This document shows positions 50,653 to 61,349 of a stretch of 64,000 nucleotides of DNA, piece after piece (position 1 is the first letter of the stretch; each line of letters starts with the position of its first letter). Below the pieces are notes generated by a model. The model was not told the origin of the DNA. It saw only the letters and a program-made list of their open reading frames with translations, and made no database searches. The DNA comes from Clostridia bacterium (GTDB taxonomy: Bacteria; Bacillota_A; Clostridia; Oscillospirales; CAG-272), in the NCBI GenBank assembly GCA_017501345.1, contig JAFVXC010000028.1, positions 60,013 through 124,012 of the forward strand, given 5' to 3'. The position numbers were made by a program, and so were the translations under genes.

Positions 50653-50676
50653 TTGAACAAAATAATAATTGTTCAA
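50653..50676. promoter_or_regulatory. Palindrome upstream of the ATP synthase operon
   Basis: TTGAACAA (50653-50660) and TTGTTCAA (50669-50676) form a perfect 8-bp inverted repeat 27 bp before the atpB start. No T-run follows, so it is more likely an operator or leader hairpin than a terminator. I could not place a convincing -35/-10 pair. Confidence 0.5.
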
Positions 50677-50703
50677 ATTGAGAAATAGATGGAGGATGAG
50701 ACG

Positions 50704-51531
50704 ATGAATATAAAAAGCAGAAAAAAGTTCATTTTTCTTGCGATATGGCTTGCAGTCATTGTATTGCTCCTTATCGGGATTGTGCTGTTGTGGCCGCCCG
50801 GAGCTAAACACGAAACTATCAAAGAAGTTATGAAGGATGGAGTATTACACGAACAGAATAAAATGTCGCTGTTCGGTCTGGAGGTAAATCCCGGACTGAT
50901 CTCCGCTTATGTGGTTACGGTAATATTATTAGTAGCGGCAGCATTGATTCGAATATTTGCAATTCCAAAATTCAAAACAGTACCCGGTAAGTTCCAAAGT
51001 GTTATAGAAAAATTGGTGGAATTTTTCTCGGATATGGCACATACCAACAGCCATCATAAGCCACGCTTTGCGGGAGCATACATATTCAGCGCAGGAGTTT
51101 ACATATTTTTTGGAACGCTGTTTGAATTGTTTGGTGTTCAATGGATTACCACAAACGGTATGTCTATGTCTCTTCCGGCACCGATTTCAGATATCAATGC
51201 CGCAATAGCAATGGGCGTTATGTCCTACGTTGTTATTCTTGGGGCTGGTATTATCTGTGGAGGCTTTCGAGGTGCGCTTGGTGTGCTGAAGGACTTTTCA
51301 CTTCCAATCTCGATGAGCTTCCGTCTGTTCGGTGCGTTGATCAGCGGTCTGCTTGTAACAGAACTTGTATATTACTATGTAAGTCTTAGCTTCGTGCTTC
51401 CGGTAATTGTAGGCGTTCTGTTTACACTTTTACACGCCATCGTACAAACCTATGTGCTTGCAACATTGGTATCAACCTTCTACGGAGAAGCTGTTGAACC
51501 AAAACCGAAAAAATTAAAAATAAGAAAATAA
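50704..51531 (+). CDS. atpB: ATP synthase F0 subunit a
   Basis: A 275-residue membrane protein forming the proton or sodium path with the c-ring. The essential Arg is in LPISMSFRLFGALISG (about 205-220), where the usual Asn after FG is Ala; late helices include HAIVQTYVLATLVSTFY. The N-terminal segment KFIFLAIWLAVIVLLLIGIV is a membrane helix. ATG 50704 has GGAGG 7 bp upstream; an upstream ATG at 50689 overlaps this RBS. First gene of the operon. Confidence 0.92.
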   Translation: MNIKSRKKFIFLAIWLAVIVLLLIGIVLLWPPGAKHETIKEVMKDGVLHEQNKMSLFGLEVNPGLISAYVVTVILLVAAALIRIFAIPKFKTVPGKFQSVIEKLVEFFSDMAHTNSHHKPRFAGAYIFSAGVYIFFGTLFELFGVQWITTNGMSMSLPAPISDINAAIAMGVMSYVVILGAGIICGGFRGALGVLKDFSLPISMSFRLFGALISGLLVTELVYYYVSLSFVLPVIVGVLFTLLHAIVQTYVLATLVSTFYGEAVEPKPKKLKIRK

Positions 51532-51545
51532 AGAGGTAAACCGAA

Positions 51546-51923
51546 ATGAAAAAGATTGCAACTATACTTACAACAGTTCTTTTAATGACTGTGCTTCTTA
51601 CAATGATGACCGTCAGTGTATCGGCCGCAGAGGCTGAACCAAAGCAAACAGGTGAATCGGTTGTAGCTATCGAAGAAACCGAAGCAAACGAGAATGACGT
51701 TCTCTCCATGAAGGCAATCGCAGCGGCAATCGTTGTAGCAGTTGTCGGTGCGGCAGGTGCTATCGGTATGGCTATGGCGATTTCCAAAAGTACCGAAAGC
51801 ATGGCAAGACAACCTGAAATGGCAGGAAAAATAAACTCTGCTATGATGCTCGGTCTGGTGTTTATTGAAACAGCCATTATCTATGCGTTGATTATCGCCA
51901 TTCTTGTAATATTTGTTCTGTAA
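51546..51923 (+). CDS. atpE: ATP synthase F0 subunit c with signal-peptide-like extension
   Basis: A 125-residue proteolipid, far longer than the usual 70-90. Residues 1-28 look like a signal peptide (KKIATILTTVLLMTVLLTMM, VSVSAA) and 29-50 are an acidic linker. The two-helix core follows: helix 1 ending in ESMARQPE and helix 2 GLVFIETAIIYALIIAIL, with the ion-binding Glu in IET. Of the sodium-site residues known from Ilyobacter, the Glu and a Ser/Thr next to it are present but the helix-1 Gln is Met, so ion choice is uncertain, with protons more likely. Confidence 0.9.
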   Translation: MKKIATILTTVLLMTVLLTMMTVSVSAAEAEPKQTGESVVAIEETEANENDVLSMKAIAAAIVVAVVGAAGAIGMAMAISKSTESMARQPEMAGKINSAMMLGLVFIETAIIYALIIAILVIFVL

Positions 51924-51937
51924 GAGGAAAACGAATT

Positions 51938-52459
51938 ATGCCACTTAACATAGATTTATTGCAAATTCTTCTGCATATGCTGAATTTTGTCATTCTTGCA
52001 GGTGGTCTGTCCTTTCTTTTGTTTAAGCCGGTGAGTCGTTTTTTGGAACAGCGCCGTGAGCAATTTGCCGAGGCAGAAAAGAAAAATCGAGAATCGGCAG
52101 AAGAAAACGAACGGATTCGTGCGGAGTATGAGCGAAGAATTCAAGATGCAGATACAGAAATATCAGAACGAAGGAAAGCCGCCGAGAAAGAATGGGTGGA
52201 TATTTCCGCACAATACATAAAAGAAGCAAAAGAAAAGGCGTCTGCCATTATTACTGCCGCCGAGCAAGAAGCGGAAGATCGCAAGGAACACATTCTTGAA
52301 TCTGCCCAAACCGAGATAGGTGAATTGGTGGTTGCTGCGACACAAAAGCTACTTAGTGACACCGTGACATCCGAGCGTAACAGCGCTTTATATGACGAGT
52401 TTATTCGCCTTGCTGAAGATACTGTTGCGGAAAAGAGGTCGAAGCATGATAAAAAATGA
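51938..52459 (+). CDS. atpF: ATP synthase F0 subunit b
   Basis: A 173-residue peripheral-stalk subunit: one N-terminal membrane helix (LLQILLHMLNFVILAGGLSF) followed by a long charged coiled coil (about 35-150). Normal length and not fused. Its end overlaps the next gene by 14 bp. Its C-terminus should hold the delta C-terminal domain, here supplied by the fused alpha chain. Confidence 0.92.
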   Translation: MPLNIDLLQILLHMLNFVILAGGLSFLLFKPVSRFLEQRREQFAEAEKKNRESAEENERIRAEYERRIQDADTEISERRKAAEKEWVDISAQYIKEAKEKASAIITAAEQEAEDRKEHILESAQTEIGELVVAATQKLLSDTVTSERNSALYDEFIRLAEDTVAEKRSKHDKK

Positions 52460-54224
52460 TTTTGACACACTAAAAAAACAAGAGCAAAATGTTTTGACGG
52501 TTGAGATTCAATGCGTAACCCCGCCTAACGAAGAACAGCTTGCTAAGATGCGCGAATTCTTTTCGGCGGAATATAACGCAGAAGATATTGACTTTGTAAT
52601 CAAAAAAGATCCCAGTGTTGTAGGCGGCTTCCGTATCTTTGTCGGTGATGAAAACTATGACTGGAGTACCCTTGGACGTATTCGTCAGTTACGTAAATCT
52701 TTTCAGTCTTTACAAAAGGAATACGATCCTGCACAAATTGTATCCCTCCTACGAGAAGACATACAAAATTTTGAGCTTCACGCAGGACATCAACAGGTTG
52801 GATTTGTGATTTCGGTTGGAGACGGTATTGCAATCATTAAAGGCTTGCGTGATGTCGAATACGGTGAAATTGTTCTATTTGACTGCGGCGTGAAAGGAAT
52901 GGTACAGGATATTCGCGCTGACGGTACAAACGGTATCGTTCTGTTTGGAGATGATTCGGAAATATATGAGGGTAGCCGAGTAGTAAGGACACAACGCACC
53001 GCAGGTATTCCGATCAGCACTAAAATACTCGGTAGAATTATTGATCCCCTTGGTAAGCCTGTAGATGGCGGCGGCGAAATCGGTGCGAAAGAATATTATC
53101 CCATTGAACGCCCTGCTCCCGGTATTATCGAAAGAAAATCGGTAAACAGACCGCTTGAAACGGGAATACTTGCCATCGACTCAATGTTTCCCATCGGACG
53201 AGGTCAGCGTGAATTGATTATAGGAGATCGTCAGACAGGAAAAACAACGATTGCAACCGATACGATCATCAATCAAAAAGGTAAAAATGTCGTCTGTGTA
53301 TACGTTGCCATCGGTCAGAAGGCTACTTCTATCGCAAAGGTTGTTTCTACCTTGAAAAAGTATGATGCGATGGATTATACGGTTGTAGTATCTTCCCCTG
53401 CGAGTGACGCGGCATCTTTGCAATATATTGCACCTTATGCCGGATGTGCAGTTGCCGAATACTTTATGTATCACGGACGAGACGTGCTTATTGTTTATGA
53501 TGATCTGTCTAAGCATGCGGTTGCGTATCGTACTCTCAGCTTGTTACTTGAGCGTTCGCCCGGACGTGAAGCATATCCCGGTGACGTGTTTTATTTACAT
53601 TCCAGACTTTTGGAGCGTTCGGCACAGTTGTCGGATAAACTGAGCGGTGGCAGTATGACGGCTCTCCCCATTGTCGAAACGCAGGCAGGAGATGTATCGG
53701 CTTATATACCGACAAACATTATCTCTATAACGGATGGCCAGATATTCTTAGAGAGTGAACTGTTCTTTGCTGGACAACGACCGGCTATCAACGTAGGATT
53801 GTCTGTTTCTCGTGTCGGTGGCTCTGCGCAAACAAATGTTATGAAGAAATCAGTCGGAACTGTGCGCCTTGATCTTGCACAGTACCGTGAAATGCAGGCA
53901 TTTTCACAGTTCGGCGGTGATTTGGATGCAAGCACGGCACGGCAGCTCAGGTACGGTGCAGGGCTTATGCAGCTTCTACGGCAACAAAATAATTCTCCGA
54001 TGAGCCTGCATAGTCAGGTAATTACTTTGATTTGTGCACAGGCTCGACTGTTTGTGGATGTACCGATAAAACAAATTAAATCGGTTCAGCAGGAGCTTAT
54101 CACTTACTTTGAACAATATAACAATGCTATTTGCCATAAGATTGAGCATGGCAAGACCTATTCCGAGCAATTAAAGAATGAAATTATCGACGCGGCAAAG
54201 CGATTTATAGCGAATCGTAAATGA
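52446..54224 (+). CDS. atpA: ATP synthase fusion: delta C-terminal domain + alpha subunit
   Basis: A 592-residue protein. Residues about 14-88 match the C-terminal domain of the delta subunit (OSCP): NVLTVEIQCVTPPNEEQLAK, then DPSVVGGFRIFVGD and LRQLRKSF-type end. A complete alpha subunit follows, with its N-terminal helix at about 94-112, VGDGIA near 124, Walker A GDRQTGKTT at 260-268, and VVSSPASDAASLQY. The six-helix N-terminal domain of delta is absent, and no atpH lies in the operon between b and alpha. The fusion ties the stalk cap directly to the N-terminus of each of three alpha chains, or only one is used. ATG 52446 is inside the atpF end. Confidence 0.93.
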   Translation: MIKNDFDTLKKQEQNVLTVEIQCVTPPNEEQLAKMREFFSAEYNAEDIDFVIKKDPSVVGGFRIFVGDENYDWSTLGRIRQLRKSFQSLQKEYDPAQIVSLLREDIQNFELHAGHQQVGFVISVGDGIAIIKGLRDVEYGEIVLFDCGVKGMVQDIRADGTNGIVLFGDDSEIYEGSRVVRTQRTAGIPISTKILGRIIDPLGKPVDGGGEIGAKEYYPIERPAPGIIERKSVNRPLETGILAIDSMFPIGRGQRELIIGDRQTGKTTIATDTIINQKGKNVVCVYVAIGQKATSIAKVVSTLKKYDAMDYTVVVSSPASDAASLQYIAPYAGCAVAEYFMYHGRDVLIVYDDLSKHAVAYRTLSLLLERSPGREAYPGDVFYLHSRLLERSAQLSDKLSGGSMTALPIVETQAGDVSAYIPTNIISITDGQIFLESELFFAGQRPAINVGLSVSRVGGSAQTNVMKKSVGTVRLDLAQYREMQAFSQFGGDLDASTARQLRYGAGLMQLLRQQNNSPMSLHSQVITLICAQARLFVDVPIKQIKSVQQELITYFEQYNNAICHKIEHGKTYSEQLKNEIIDAAKRFIANRK

Positions 54225-54241
54225 GAAAGGAGGCGTTATAT

Positions 54242-56985
<2,744 letters not shown>

Positions 56986-57059
56986 GACTCGTTTTAGATA
57001 TTTCGTTGCTCAGTTTGAAAATATGGAAAAGGTTTGATAGAATAATACTTATGTGTTAA

Positions 57060-57092
57060 GAGCAAGGTAACCAAAGCTACCTTGCTCTTTTT
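57060..57092. terminator. Terminator of the ATP synthase operon
   Basis: GAGCAAGGTA (57060-57069) pairs perfectly with TACCTTGCTC (57078-57087), followed by TTTTTC. It separates the atp operon from the convergent relaxase gene and marks the approximate left side of the mobile element. Confidence 0.85.
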
Positions 57093-57110
57093 CAATTTCA
57101 CCGTTTAGCT

Positions 57111-58469
57111 TTATCTATCCTCTCTATCATCCTTCTTCTTCCTACCTCTGAGCCAACTCGGTGTAGGAACGGTCTGTTTGTTGGGTTCTTGCTTTTCAAT
57201 ATCCGAAGGATACTCTCCAAGACTCTTGGCGACCGCATTTTTGCTTGCGCGGAACAAATTATCTTGGCAATAGCCGTAAAGGTCGGATATACGCTTTTGC
57301 GCTTCTTCGTCCTTCTTCGGTCGAATGCTCATACGCTTTTCGTTCAGCTTTTCTTGGTCAAGATCTGCCGCCTTTGCCTCAAGTGCGCGGTAGGTCTGCA
57401 TCTGCTTTTGAATAGTGTTCTCGTCGGGACAGCCTTTGAAGCGGTCGTATTCAAGGGCGAGCATATTGACGCGAACCTCCTCCATTTCGTCGGCAAGGCG
57501 GTCAACGATGGCAAAGATGGTCTTAACGAGATACTTGATAGTCTCCATAATATTGCGTAAAAAGCTGTTGTCCTTGCGTATCTGTCGGTTGATCTCACAA
57601 CGCTCGGAGATATATCCCTTTCGCTCCATCGCGATAGCAATCACGCCCTCGTGGATGGTCGGCTGTTCAATCAGCCCACGATCCTTATGGCTTCTATGAT
57701 CGATGCGCTCGTCAAGCTCACACCCCTCAAGCTCGCGATTAACGTAATACGCCCATTTCTTACGCCAATGTAAAAGCTGTTCTTCGCTGTTCCATTGCTC
57801 GGATATGGGGTTCTGTCTGCCGTACTTACTGCTCTTGGGATATTTGTTCACTCGCTCCAAGCCTTCTGCCTTTGATGGCGGGAGGTATTCTTTTTTCTTG
57901 CCGATCTTGTAAAGATACTGCTTCTCCCATCCTTCGCGCTCGGCTTGTAAGAACTCCGCCGCCGTAAATCCGCGCTCCTCTCCGTTACGGACACAAAGAT
58001 ATTCCTTTTCGGTCTTGTGCTGCCAAGTGCCGTCCTTGTTCAGCGGTCTGACGGTCAGCATAATATGGGCGTGAGGATTATGCCCGTCGGTATCGTGATA
58101 ACAAATGTGAGCGCACATACCTTTGGCGACGCACTCCTTCTCAATAAAATATTGTAGCAAGAACTCATTGGTTTCTTGTGATAGCTCTTTCGGGAGGGCA
58201 ACGATCAACTCCCGCGCCAAGCGGCTGTCCTTGGATTTCTCACTTGATTCAACAGCATTCCACAAGACGCTACGATCTGCCCATTCTTTTGGAGCGTTCT
58301 CGGGAAGGAATATCTGCTCCCACATAAGTCCTCGCTTTCGGGTGTAATCGTGGGTGATGCCATCATAATCGTTGTAGATACGGGAACAGCTCATATAGGC
58401 GGCAGCGGCTACTGCAGAGCGCCCCGTACCTCTTGTGATAACTTTTGCTTCAAGATGATATATGGCGAT
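57111..58469 (-). CDS. MobA/MobL (MOBQ) family relaxase, non-canonical ATC start
   Basis: A 452-residue relaxase. Conserved N-terminal AIYHLEAKVITRGTGRSAVA is followed by AAAAY, which holds the catalytic Tyr, and NDYDGITHDYTRK; the metal motif HNPHAHIMLTVRP (HxPHxH) is near residue 125. The C-terminal half is helical and charged. The first ATG (58394) would remove the catalytic Tyr region. The homologous start before AIYH is at 58469-58467, where the codon is ATC, with AAGAGGTGA placed 6 bp upstream. The true start is therefore ATC, or a start codon was recently lost. It nicks oriT at 58898-58936. Confidence 0.88.
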   Translation of the reverse strand: MAIYHLEAKVITRGTGRSAVAAAAYMSCSRIYNDYDGITHDYTRKRGLMWEQIFLPENAPKEWADRSVLWNAVESSEKSKDSRLARELIVALPKELSQETNEFLLQYFIEKECVAKGMCAHICYHDTDGHNPHAHIMLTVRPLNKDGTWQHKTEKEYLCVRNGEERGFTAAEFLQAEREGWEKQYLYKIGKKKEYLPPSKAEGLERVNKYPKSSKYGRQNPISEQWNSEEQLLHWRKKWAYYVNRELEGCELDERIDHRSHKDRGLIEQPTIHEGVIAIAMERKGYISERCEINRQIRKDNSFLRNIMETIKYLVKTIFAIVDRLADEMEEVRVNMLALEYDRFKGCPDENTIQKQMQTYRALEAKAADLDQEKLNEKRMSIRPKKDEEAQKRISDLYGYCQDNLFRASKNAVAKSLGEYPSDIEKQEPNKQTVPTPSWLRGRKKKDDREDR

Positions 58470-58475
58470 AGGCGA

Positions 58476-58793
58476 TCACCTCTTTTCTTTGCGGTAAGAT
58501 TTCTGTCTGCATCCGTTAGAGCAATATTGCGCATCGGTGCGCTTAGAAGAAAAGCTCTTTCCGCAGACCTTACAAATATGCTCCGAGTAATGCGCCGACT
58601 TTCTTTCCTCTGTCCGTTTGCGCTCGGCTTCGGCACAACAAGCATCACTGCAATATTTACGGAAATTGCAGATCGTATAATATTCCTTGCCGCATTCAAG
58701 GCAGACGTGCTTACGGACGGTGTACCATTTCTTGTCCTCATATCTTGCTCTCAAAAATTCTTGGTTGTCATATTCCCATTGCGCATTTGACAT
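58476..58793 (-). CDS. Cysteine-rich zinc-finger protein (mobile-element accessory) A
   Basis: A 105-residue protein with two Cys4-type zinc-finger groups: CLECGKEYY with CSDACC and CKVCGKSFSS with CSNGC. It ends 6 bp before the relaxase start codon and holds the relaxase RBS in its last codons. It is a paralogue of the protein at 60825-61235. Function in DNA transfer or regulation is inferred only from position. Confidence 0.75.
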   Translation of the reverse strand: MSNAQWEYDNQEFLRARYEDKKWYTVRKHVCLECGKEYYTICNFRKYCSDACCAEAERKRTEERKSAHYSEHICKVCGKSFSSKRTDAQYCSNGCRQKSYRKEKR

Positions 58794-58897
58794 ATTACTT
58801 GCTCCTTTCAGATTTACTTGTAAGATAAAAATCAGTTGGCTCTTTTAGCCAAGTGATCATTGTTACCTCGTAGAGCGCACGACTGCCGCAGGCGGTA

Positions 58898-58936
58898 CAC
58901 CGCCGACTTTGTCGGTGGTGAGTAAGTGCGCCCTTC
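58898..58936 (-). other. Origin of transfer (oriT), RSF1010-like
   Basis: An inverted repeat CACCGCCGAC/GTCGGTGGTG (58898-58907, 58911-58920) with a TTT loop is followed by AGTAAGTGCGCCCTT (58921-58935). TAAGTGCGCCCT is the core of the RSF1010/MOBQ nick region, where the cut lies between G and CCCT. It lies directly upstream of the zinc-finger and relaxase genes. The flanking hairpin 58949-58976 (GCGCCCCGGTCTC/GAGACGC-type) is probably a terminator for the DUF3847 gene. Confidence 0.82.
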
Positions 58937-58980
58937 GGGAAAGAAAGTAAGCGCCCCGGTCTCCCGAGACGCTTTTTCCG

Positions 58981-59190
58981 TTATTCCGCTTTCTTGGATA
59001 TTGCACATAGACGGTTCTCCAATTCCTCAAGATCTGCGATGTTCTTCACCCAAGGAAAGACTTTTTCAAGGATCGCGCCCTCTTGAATAAGCCGCCTTGT
59101 ACGTGCTTTCTGTTCTTTGGAGCGATTTCTCATCTGCGCTTGCTCCAAGCGATGTTGTTCTTGAATGAGTTTTTTCTGTTCGTCTAACAT
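58981..59190 (-). CDS. DUF3847-like small protein of the mobile element
   Basis: A 69-residue charged helical protein (LIQEQHRLEQAQMRNRSKEQ, then RRLIQEGAILEKVFPWVKNI) resembling DUF3847 proteins found beside relaxases and oriT in Clostridia mobile elements, possibly an accessory of the relaxosome. It lies immediately next to oriT. Confidence 0.65.
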   Translation of the reverse strand: MLDEQKKLIQEQHRLEQAQMRNRSKEQKARTRRLIQEGAILEKVFPWVKNIADLEELENRLCAISKKAE

Positions 59191-59348
59191 ATTTTGTCCT
59201 CCATCAAAATTCGTATATTTAGTGTTCGTTTTCCATCAAATCAAGGCGGTTTGGTGTATGAGTTTTAAGTCTTTCCAACGCCGCCTTTTTTGGTGGATTA
59301 TACGTCTTTTTTTCTGTATTCGGTACAGAAAACCGCTTTTGTTTTACA

Positions 59349-59747
59349 TCAAAACGCCCCCGCAAATTTCAGCATCGTATCGGCATATTCGTACTCCGGC
59401 ACATCCTCCGACGCTGTATTACCCACAGGAGAAGAAGCCGAAACTTGCTGTAATGCCGTGATCAGACTACCGACAACATTCGCTTGGGCATTGTCCTTAA
59501 TACCTTGTTCGATGACCTCCAGCACTTTGCGGAGAAATGCGTCCTCCTTCTCCCGTGTCTCAAGATAAGGATCGGAAATGATCTGCTCACGCCTTCCGTA
59601 ATAATTGTTTACGGCGGCAACGATAGCTTGGGTATAAAAGCGGTGTTCCTTCTTGCCGATGCCTTTGAGATATTCCCACGCCCGTCTTTCATCCTCATTC
59701 GTAAGATCGAAGCGGACGCTGATACCGACCGTCTCCTTTTGACTCAT
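59349..59747 (-). CDS. ParR-like DNA-binding partner of ParM
   Basis: A 132-residue protein directly after parM. The first 60 residues (VGISVRFDLTNEDERRAWEY; YTQAIVAAVNNYYGRREQ) fit a ribbon-helix-helix DNA-binding partner as in StbB/ParR; the rest is helical. Of two ATGs, the second (59747) has 6-bp spacing to GGAGG and overlaps the parM stop. It should bind a centromere-like site and cap ParM filaments. Confidence 0.75.
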   Translation of the reverse strand: MSQKETVGISVRFDLTNEDERRAWEYLKGIGKKEHRFYTQAIVAAVNNYYGRREQIISDPYLETREKEDAFLRKVLEVIEQGIKDNAQANVVGSLITALQQVSASSPVGNTASEDVPEYEYADTMLKFAGAF

Positions 59748-60682
59748 CATTTGCCTCCGTTACTGCGAAGCATATGCTTCACCATAAACTCATAACCCTT
59801 TGCGGTAGCGCAAATATCATCATTGATCTTTACACGATTTTTCTCAAACTTTCCGAAATTGCGGATAAGGCAACCGCCACCGCCGATCACGTACAGCTTC
59901 ATATAATCGGGATTATATTCGTGCTCACGGAGCTTGCGAAAGATGCCCGCAACGTAATCATTTGCAACGTCCTTGATAACGGTCAAATATTTCTCGGCAA
60001 TGTCTGCCGTTCCGTATCGAAGGACGCTTTCGATTACCGTATCATCGGGGACAGAGCCAAACTTTCGCATAAGCTGCTCTCGGACGTTAAGGATACATTG
60101 GTTCGTTCCAAACTTTTCAGTGAACATTTTACCTACCACGGGACGGTGATCGTTGATATACATTACGTTCATCGTTCCGTTACCGATGTCGCAGATCATA
60201 TTGACGCCGCGAAACTCTCCAAGCTGACTTGCCACCGCTGCGAAGCCTTGCGGTAAGATCTCAGCACCAACAAAATCCACGTGGAAGGTTCTTTTCTTGA
60301 AAACGAAATCCACGTGAGGCTCACGTAAGAGGTATGCTTTGAATTTTTCTTTCTGTTCGCTTACCCAAGTCAGCGGTAGTCCCGCCGCGAGATAAACCGA
60401 CGCGCTCTCCAAGTTCCTTGCGTAAAGCTCGCGCCCAATGGCGGCAAGGGTGAGAATATAATAGTCATCGTCGTTCTGCTTTTCGGGAATGAACTCCTTG
60501 TGTCCTTCTCCGATGATATAATACCGACCGTTGTAGATAAGCATATTGCTTGTAAAGGTCGGTTCGGTGTCGTAGGCTTTCACACTTGTGCGGAAACAAG
60601 AGAATGCCGTTTTGATGTTCCCATATCCGTGGTCAATGCCGATCACGATGGGCATTTGAGATTGATTTTTGTTTACGTTCAT
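59747..60682 (-). CDS. parM: ParM/StbA actin-like plasmid segregation ATPase
   Basis: A 311-residue actin-like protein with phosphate-1 GIDHGYGNIKTAF, phosphate-2 CDIGNGTMNVMYI and adenosine motif VIGGGGCLIRNF. ATG 60682 has AAGGAG 8 bp upstream; the frame to 60748 was rejected. With the following ParR-like gene it makes a type II partition system, unexpected in a purely integrating element. Confidence 0.9.
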   Translation of the reverse strand: MNVNKNQSQMPIVIGIDHGYGNIKTAFSCFRTSVKAYDTEPTFTSNMLIYNGRYYIIGEGHKEFIPEKQNDDDYYILTLAAIGRELYARNLESASVYLAAGLPLTWVSEQKEKFKAYLLREPHVDFVFKKRTFHVDFVGAEILPQGFAAVASQLGEFRGVNMICDIGNGTMNVMYINDHRPVVGKMFTEKFGTNQCILNVREQLMRKFGSVPDDTVIESVLRYGTADIAEKYLTVIKDVANDYVAGIFRKLREHEYNPDYMKLYVIGGGGCLIRNFGKFEKNRVKINDDICATAKGYEFMVKHMLRSNGGK

Positions 60683-60722
60683 AATGATTTCTCCTTGTAA
60701 TTTTAATTTTTTGAATTTCAGT

Positions 60723-60801
60723 GGGCGAAATTCGCCCCTTGATTGCAAAGCGTCAAAATGACCCTTTGCGTCTTGACTTCATCGGGTGCTTTTCGCCCGA
60801 T
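60723..60801. repeat. Cluster of palindromes upstream of parM
   Basis: Three inverted repeats in 80 bp: GGGCGAA-A-TTCGCCC (60723-60737); GCAAAGCGTCA/TGACCCTTTGC (60745-60769, one mismatch); TCATCGGG/CCCGATGA (60779-60803). One may be a ParR-binding centromere or a regulatory/terminator hairpin. Confidence 0.5.
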
Positions 60802-60824
60802 GATTTTTGCATAATAAAAGCGAC

Positions 60825-61235
60825 CTATGATCTCTCACAAGTCGCAATCTGATTTTGTTCCGTTACGGATAAGCAAGTGTTCTTTGTGACTACTTGGTTA
60901 TCCGTAACACTTTTACGGTAGGCTTTCTGTCTGCAAGCGTTGGAGCAATAAACATCGTCCGATCTTGTAGGCGTAAATACCTTGCCGCAGACCTTACAAA
61001 CGCGGTCTTTCCGTGCTTCACGCGCCAGCTGTGACAATTCCTTGCGGTAGCCTCGATTTCCGCAGAGATAATAATCGCAATACTTTTTCGACTTGATCTG
61101 CGTGTAAAACTCTCTGCCGCAGCCCTTGCAGATGATCCTTCTGACCGCCAAGTTCGGGTTCTTGCCCGAGATCTTCTCTTGATACCAAGCCTTCAACGTC
61201 TCTTGGTTTTGATATTCCCATTCGCTGTTTCCCAT
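60825..61235 (-). CDS. Cysteine-rich zinc-finger protein (mobile-element accessory) B
   Basis: A 136-residue paralogue of the 58476-58793 product, with the same opening (EWEYQNQE) and two Cys4 groups (CKGCGREFY..YC..YLC; CKVCGKVFTP..YCSNAC). It has a longer polar C-terminal tail. It may be a regulator of the element. Confidence 0.75.
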   Translation of the reverse strand: MGNSEWEYQNQETLKAWYQEKISGKNPNLAVRRIICKGCGREFYTQIKSKKYCDYYLCGNRGYRKELSQLAREARKDRVCKVCGKVFTPTRSDDVYCSNACRQKAYRKSVTDNQVVTKNTCLSVTEQNQIATCERS

Positions 61236-61349
61236 TATAATTTCACCTCCAATCAGAAAAGCGACCTGCCTTTTACAGCAGATCGCTTGATTTGTTTAAT
61301 ATTTACTTGATGATAGCGTTATTTTCAATACTATCAGGCGATAATTGAA

